Origin: an uncultured bacterium
Lineage (GTDB): Bacteria > Bacteroidota > Ignavibacteria > Kapaibacteriales > UBA4661
Length of the DNA stretch: 64,000 bases
NCBI GenBank assembly: GCA_937899715.1
Contig: CALCNX010000049.1
Location: 62,001-126,000, forward strand
Direction of reading: 5' to 3'
Shown here: piece after piece, positions 59,711-64,000 of the stretch
Position numbering within the stretch: position 1 is the stretch's first letter
Layout of the letters: each line of letters starts with the position of its first letter
Program-made: the position numbers and the translations under genes
The notes under the pieces: generated by a model
The model's database searches: none
Seen by the model: only the letters and a program-made list of their open reading frames with translations
What the model was told of the DNA's origin: nothing

Positions 59711-60667
59711 TTAGACAAATGGCAGCAATGCAGGTAGAATCTCAATAGTAAGCGGTAGTTTGCCCGGAAATTCCCCGTCGGCATCAATCCATACTGTTTC
59801 CTCGGTAGTGGCAATAATACGTGTTCCCCTCACAACACGCACAGCGGCATCGCTTAAGTGCGAACCAGTATAGATTTTTTGAAATTTAATAGCTGTTTCG
59901 ATGGAATTAAGCCCGTCCACAATCACGACATCGAATGCACCATCGTTGGGTGCGGCATTGGGCGCAATAATCATCCCGCCGCCGAAGAAGCGACCATTGG
60001 CAACCGCTATCAGCCTCGTGTCAATCATTTCATCAAGCACAATTCGTCCTTCATTCTCAATCCGAAGTTGTATTGATTTGTTGGTATATTGCCCCAAAGC
60101 CATCATTGAAGCCAGATAGAATGCCACTTTGCCGCCAAAGCGTTTTAAGAATGAAGCACGGTTAATATGCCGAACAACGTTTCCGCTCATGCCGAAACTG
60201 GCAACATTCAAAAAATATCCGGTGAAATCACTGTTGTCAAGACGTTTGTGGGTGATTTTACCAACATCCAGCATTTGGCGACCGCTATCGGTGAGCAGAC
60301 TTGCGATACGCTGAATAGCTTTTTCTTTCTGTGCCGGAATACCCAATGTTTTTGCAACATCGCTTCCCGTGCCGGAAGGAATATAGGAGAGCGCCGCACG
60401 AGGCATGACAGCACGGTCATTGACAAAAAAGCCGTTGACGACTTCATTCAGCGTGCCGTCGCCACCGACGGCGATAATGTGGTCATAGCCGCCCTCGCGG
60501 AGTGCCTGCGCAGTAAGCATCGTCGCATCTTTGACTGCACGGGTAAAGGACACGTCCGCCTCGCCGAGTGTTTTGCGGAGATAGCGTTCGGTCTCCTGCC
60601 ATGTTTTGCCTGTGCGCCCGTTGCCGGAAGCCGGATTGACAATTACTTTGCGTTTGTGAGAAGCCAT
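59711..60667 (-). CDS. Diacylglycerol kinase-family lipid kinase
   Basis: A 318-residue DAGK-catalytic (LCB5/DgkB/YegS) protein. The nucleotide motif GGDGTLNEVVNG starts at 68 (GGDGT 68-72), preceded by 'KVIVNPASGNGRTGK'. Later blocks 'GTGSDVAKTLGI', 'MIDTRLIAVANGRFFGGGM' and 'NDGAFDVVIVDGL' match the family. It phosphorylates diacylglycerol or a related lipid at the membrane, returning it to phospholipid synthesis. Divergent from atpD. Confidence 0.9.
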   Translation of the reverse strand: MASHKRKVIVNPASGNGRTGKTWQETERYLRKTLGEADVSFTRAVKDATMLTAQALREGGYDHIIAVGGDGTLNEVVNGFFVNDRAVMPRAALSYIPSGTGSDVAKTLGIPAQKEKAIQRIASLLTDSGRQMLDVGKITHKRLDNSDFTGYFLNVASFGMSGNVVRHINRASFLKRFGGKVAFYLASMMALGQYTNKSIQLRIENEGRIVLDEMIDTRLIAVANGRFFGGGMIIAPNAAPNDGAFDVVIVDGLNSIETAIKFQKIYTGSHLSDAAVRVVRGTRIIATTEETVWIDADGEFPGKLPLTIEILPALLPFV

Positions 60668-60700
60668 TTAATGAAGTGCTTAGATAGACTGAAGAATTTA

Positions 60701-60732
60701 TTTTGCCAAAATGACACTTATTCCGTACTTTT
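60701..60732 (+). promoter_or_regulatory. Promoter of the atpD operon
   Basis: TTTG (60701-60704), a 20-base spacer and TACTTTTG (60725-60732) are an exact match to the Bacteroidetes TTTG-N19-21-TAnnTTTG consensus. It would give a leader of about 100 bases before the atpD ATG at 60842. Confidence 0.7.
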
Positions 60733-60841
60733 GGAGGCTATACGTCTTAGCCGTTTTCAGGTGTGCGGCTTGAACTCTTGAATATGACAAAAAATCAATA
60801 CTCATACAACTTTTTCCCTCACAATTTTTTTGCACAACGTT

Positions 60842-62251
60842 ATGAATGAAGGCACAATCGTACAGATTATCGGTCCGGTGGTGGACGTAGAATTTTCCGG
60901 TGGCTCGCTGCCCAGCATTTTGAATGAACTTCGTATTCAGCGTACCTCGGTTGATACCGGTAAAGCAGAAGAACTCGTCTGCGAAGTACAGCAGCACTTG
61001 GGTGAATCGCGTGTTCGCGCTGTGGCGATGGATGCGACCGATGGTCTGACTCGCGGCATGAAAGTTGCCGATATGGGCAAACCGATTTCGGTGCCCGTTG
61101 GTCCCGGTGTTCTTGGTCGTCTCTTCAACGTAACGGGACACACCATTGATGGTAAAGAAGCCATTAAAGGCGGAAAAACCTCACCAATTCACCGTGCTTC
61201 GCCGAATTTTGTTTCTATTACCACGAAAAAAGAGATGTTCGAGACGGGCATCAAAGTTATTGACCTTATCGAACCCTTCACAAAGGGCGGAAAAACGGGT
61301 CTTTTCGGTGGTGCGGGTGTGGGCAAAACCGTTATTATTCAAGAACTCATCAATAACATTGCCAAGCAGCACGGCGGATATTCCGTATTTGCGGGCGTAG
61401 GTGAGCGTACGCGCGAAGGAAATGACTTGTACGCAGAGATGATCGAGTCGGGTGTAATTGACAAAACGGCGATGGTGTTCGGGCAGATGAACGAACCGCC
61501 GGGCGCTCGCGCTCGTGTGGCGTTGACAGCACTGACGATGGCTGAATACTTCCGCGACGACGAAGGACGCGACGTACTTCTCTTCGTTGACAACATCTTC
61601 CGTTTCACGCAAGCGGGTTCCGAAGTATCAGCGCTTCTGGGACGTATGCCTTCAGCTGTGGGCTATCAGCCGACCTTGGCGACCGAGATGGGTGCTCTCC
61701 AAGAGCGTATCGCTTCAACCGACAAAGGATCTATTACGTCCGTGCAAGCCGTCTATGTGCCTGCGGATGACTTGACTGACCCTGCTCCAGCGAATACGTT
61801 CGCTCACCTTGATGCTACGACGGTACTTTCGCGCCAAATCTCGGAAAAAGGTATCTATCCTGCCGTTGACCCACTTGATTCTACTTCACGTATCTTGGAT
61901 CCGCTTATCATCGGTGACGATCACTATAATACCGCAGTTCGCGTTAAACAAGTGCTTCAGACCTACAAAGACTTACAAGATATTATCAACATCTTGGGTA
62001 TTGACGAGCTTTCGGATGATGATAAAATAACGGTTGCTCGCGCCCGCAAGATTGAACGATTCTTCTCGCAACCATTCTTCGTGGCGGAGCAGTTCACCGG
62101 TATCTCCGGACGCTATGTGAAAATTGGAGATTCGATCGCGGGCTTCAAGGCTATCTTGGACGGCGAAGTGGATGATTTGCCGGAAGGCGCATTCAGCTAC
62201 GTTGGTACGCTGGACGAAGCGAAAGAAAAAGCAGCGAAAATGAAACAATAA
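60842..62251 (+). CDS. atpD: F1Fo ATP synthase subunit beta
   Basis: A 469-residue catalytic F1 subunit. It opens MNEGTIVQIIGPVVDVEFSG; Walker A is GGAGVGKT (156-163); 'GERTREGNDLYAEM', 'LLFVDNIFRFTQAGSEVSALLGRMPSAVGYQPTLATEMGALQERI' and the C-terminal helical domain follow. Length is standard. Codon use leans to GGT/CGT, as in the giant surface protein. atpD, a cupin gene and atpC form a cluster; the other F-type genes are elsewhere, as in Chlorobi and Bacteroidetes. Confidence 0.98.
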   Translation: MNEGTIVQIIGPVVDVEFSGGSLPSILNELRIQRTSVDTGKAEELVCEVQQHLGESRVRAVAMDATDGLTRGMKVADMGKPISVPVGPGVLGRLFNVTGHTIDGKEAIKGGKTSPIHRASPNFVSITTKKEMFETGIKVIDLIEPFTKGGKTGLFGGAGVGKTVIIQELINNIAKQHGGYSVFAGVGERTREGNDLYAEMIESGVIDKTAMVFGQMNEPPGARARVALTALTMAEYFRDDEGRDVLLFVDNIFRFTQAGSEVSALLGRMPSAVGYQPTLATEMGALQERIASTDKGSITSVQAVYVPADDLTDPAPANTFAHLDATTVLSRQISEKGIYPAVDPLDSTSRILDPLIIGDDHYNTAVRVKQVLQTYKDLQDIINILGIDELSDDDKITVARARKIERFFSQPFFVAEQFTGISGRYVKIGDSIAGFKAILDGEVDDLPEGAFSYVGTLDEAKEKAAKMKQ

Positions 62252-62270
62252 CTAGTGTTGTTCAGGGAGT

Positions 62271-62306
62271 ATGGAGACAAGAATATACTAACCATCTTGT
62301 CTTCAT
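62271..62306 (+). other. Intercistronic hairpin after atpD
   Basis: ATGGAGACAAGA (62271-62282) pairs with TCTTGTCTTCAT (62295-62306), one G-T pair. No T-run follows directly, so it may set relative expression of atpD and the genes downstream or stabilise the atpD 3' end rather than terminate. Confidence 0.5.
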
Positions 62307-62365
62307 GCTTTCGGCAAACTTTTGAGAATCAAAACTTTTACCGTTGTGAACCTCACTGAATATCC

Positions 62366-62737
62366 ATGATACAACACGCAAATATCGCCGCGAAGTTTGG
62401 TGCTTTTACTGAAACGTGGACACCAAAGATTATTGGCGATTTGAACGAAAATTTTGTCAAAGTTGCGCGGCTCAAAGATGACTTTGTCTGGCACAGCCAC
62501 GAGAATGAAGACGAGCTTTTCATCGTGTTCAAAGGTACTCTCATCATGGATTTTCGTGACCACACGCTTGAAGTAAAGCCGGGTGAAATATTAATTGTGC
62601 CTAAAGGCATAGAACACCGACCACGTACAAACGGCGAAGAAGTCTGGACACTCCTTGTTGAGCCAAAGTCCACCTTGCATACCGGCAATGATACGCATAA
62701 AGTAACGGTCGCGGTAGAAGCACAAGCACGAATTTGA
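62366..62737 (+). CDS. Cupin-domain protein
   Basis: A 123-residue single-domain cupin. Metal-binding residues H43, H45 and E49 in HSHENEDE and H84 in GIEHRPRT match the two cupin motifs. The role cannot be read; such small cupins can be isomerases, dioxygenases or regulators. Its place between atpD and atpC, 26 bases before atpC, is unusual. Confidence 0.85.
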   Translation: MIQHANIAAKFGAFTETWTPKIIGDLNENFVKVARLKDDFVWHSHENEDELFIVFKGTLIMDFRDHTLEVKPGEILIVPKGIEHRPRTNGEEVWTLLVEPKSTLHTGNDTHKVTVAVEAQARI

Positions 62738-62763
62738 ATCATTTTTTCATTCCTCAGTAGATT

Positions 62764-63171
62764 ATGACCACAGGAAAACCCTTCGACCTCGAAATTATTA
62801 CCCCATCCGGGATTGCCTTTGAGGGTAAAGTAGAGGCAGTAACCGTTCCGGCGAAAGACAAGCCGTTTCAGGTGCTTGCGAACCACGCACCGATTATGGC
62901 GGAACTCGGTATTGGCGCAATCAAATTCAATGATGGTGCGAATAAAGCGACTCTCTTTGCTACGAGCGGTGGTTTCGTGCAGGTACTAAAGAACAAGGTT
63001 TCGTGCGTCGTCGAGACAGCAGAAGAATCTTTGGCTATTGATGCGGCTCGTGCTTTGGAAGCGAAGAAACGCGCCGAAGAGCGTCTGGCTAAACGGCAAG
63101 AACACGACGCGCTCCGTGCAGAGATGTCACTGGCGCGGGCAATCAACCGACTCAATATTGCCGGAAAATAA
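62764..63171 (+). CDS. atpC: F1Fo ATP synthase subunit epsilon
   Basis: A 135-residue epsilon subunit that couples and inhibits F1. The N-terminal beta-sandwich opens 'FDLEIITPSGIAFEGKVEAV' and has 'FQVLANHAPIMAELGIGAIK'; the C-terminal helices ('ALEAKKRAEERLAKRQEHDA') are complete. Normal length. Last gene of the atpD cluster; a hairpin terminator follows. Confidence 0.93.
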   Translation: MTTGKPFDLEIITPSGIAFEGKVEAVTVPAKDKPFQVLANHAPIMAELGIGAIKFNDGANKATLFATSGGFVQVLKNKVSCVVETAEESLAIDAARALEAKKRAEERLAKRQEHDALRAEMSLARAINRLNIAGK

Positions 63172-63189
63172 CTATATGAGTTTTTTTTG

Positions 63190-63245
63190 AAGCGAAGTTC
63201 TCCGAGACGTGCTGTAATGCGCCTTCGGGGAACTTCGCTTTTTAT
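63190..63245 (+). terminator. Terminator after atpC
   Basis: AAGCGAAGTTC (63190-63200) with GAACTTCGCTT (63230-63240) plus inner pairing CTCCG/CGGGG, followed by TTTTA. It ends the atpD-cupin-atpC transcript. The TTTTTTTT run at about 63181 precedes the stem and would serve the minus strand. Confidence 0.8.
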
Positions 63246-63274
63246 ATTTCTTGTAAGTATTTTTAATCTTGAAA

Positions 63275-64000
63275 ATGATACGTCTTTTTATTGCTCTTAG
63301 TTGTTTGCTGATTTGTGGTACAGAAATATGTGCTAATGCTCTAGATAGCACAGCAGCAATAGAAACTACTCGCACCAAAGCACTTGAACTCATACGCTCT
63401 CAGCGTTTCACCGAAGCTCTTTCCCTTGTTGAGCAAGGAGTGATAAGTTATCCTCGCCATGCTGGGGCACATATTGCTTTAGCACAAATATATCTTGCCG
63501 CAAAGGGGCGTAAAGAAGTATTATTCGATAGTGCAGGATTTAAGGCGCAACGGGCAATCGTAGAAGCATTGAAATGTACAGATACCAACAATGTCGTTGA
63601 TGAATTAATAAATTGGATGCTCGCCGACCCTAATACTGCTTGTCAAATGAGTGTTCATATTGGTAAACTCTTCTATGCAATGGATATGCCGATGGTCGCT
63701 ACGACTTTCTTAAATAGTGCGCTAACGGACTGCCCTTCCGACAGTAATGCTGCGTATGGGAGATACCTACTTGCACAATGCCTTCTTAATACCACATGGC
63801 AAAAACCTTCTTCGCACGCTAATACTACTCACTTGATCCGCTCCACAGAAGTATTGCGCAATAACTTATTTACCGCACTACGTCTGTTGAATGAAGGGAT
63901 GGCAATCAATACCACTGCCACGTATTTTTATGGTTTGCTGGGCGATATTCATACCGAACTTGCAATGCTGGGTGATAGCAATAAAACCCAGCACGAGGCG
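63275..64000 (+). CDS. Secreted TPR-like protein, 3' truncated
   Basis: An open frame of 242 codons from the ATG at 63275 to the end of the window; no stop is reached. Signal peptide MIRLFIALSCLLICGTEICA. The mature part is helical with TPR-like units: 'KALELIRSQRFTEALSLVEQ', 'RHAGAHIALAQIYLAA', 'MSVHIGKLFYAMDMPMVATTFLNSALTDCP' and 'YFYGLLGDIHTELAML'. It likely acts in the periplasm as a scaffold. The rest, and whether a second domain follows, is outside the window. Confidence 0.7.
   Translation, partial: MIRLFIALSCLLICGTEICANALDSTAAIETTRTKALELIRSQRFTEALSLVEQGVISYPRHAGAHIALAQIYLAAKGRKEVLFDSAGFKAQRAIVEALKCTDTNNVVDELINWMLADPNTACQMSVHIGKLFYAMDMPMVATTFLNSALTDCPSDSNAAYGRYLLAQCLLNTTWQKPSSHANTTHLIRSTEVLRNNLFTALRLLNEGMAINTTATYFYGLLGDIHTELAMLGDSNKTQHEA

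Overview
This window looks like chromosome from a member of the Bacteroidota/Chlorobiota (FCB) group, possibly near Kapabacteria or Ignavibacteria. That placement is inference from several signs. A giant secreted protein ends in a type IX secretion (Por) sorting domain. Two promoters fit the Bacteroidetes consensus TTTG-N20-TAnnTTTG. atpD and atpC sit apart from the other ATP synthase genes. Small families seen mostly in Bacteroidota (DUF3098-like, DUF4920-like) are present, as is a TonB-dependent receptor with a carboxypeptidase-regulatory-like N-terminus. No phage, complete insertion sequence, CRISPR array or rRNA operon was seen. One tRNA (Asn-GUU) is present.

Layout. 1-10 kb: end of a flavin reductase-like gene, a TonB receptor, phhB, nadC, a small DUF3098-like membrane protein, dapB, and a BlaI/BlaR1-type repressor and sensor-protease operon with a clear twin operator. 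10-27 kb: a lipoprotein, S9 peptidase, slipin, accD, PhoD-like phosphatase, TPR histidine kinase, metG, an SRPBCC protein overlapping an orphan MalF-type permease, an AtuA-family protein, and a PafA-like phosphatase. 27-39 kb: an operon joining an inactive-looking M16 peptidase homologue, a retropepsin-like protease and a NodU/CmcH-type carbamoyltransferase; tRNA-Asn; an RsbU-type phosphatase; and a porin / LolD-like ATPase / TatC / DUF4920 cluster. 39-49 kb: an 877-bp repeat-rich intergenic region, then a single 2926-residue T9SS cargo protein. 49-64 kb: an AlbA_2/Schlafen-type regulator, a kinase and sigma-54 activator pair, an M28 peptidase / LysE / SDR operon, dienelactone hydrolase, a chemoreceptor, a lipid kinase, atpD-cupin-atpC, and the start of a TPR-like secreted protein.

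Much of the window is housekeeping and cell-envelope functions. The parts that ordinary annotation explains least are the giant surface protein with its distinctive codon use and its upstream repeats, the protease-like/carbamoyltransferase operon, the 26-residue repeat array grafted on BlaR1, several families of short palindromic elements (some shared between loci), a pair of related decayed ORFs, and two gene-free intervals with strong secondary structure (27986-28440 and 52251-52451). All statements come from reading the sequence; no database search was run.
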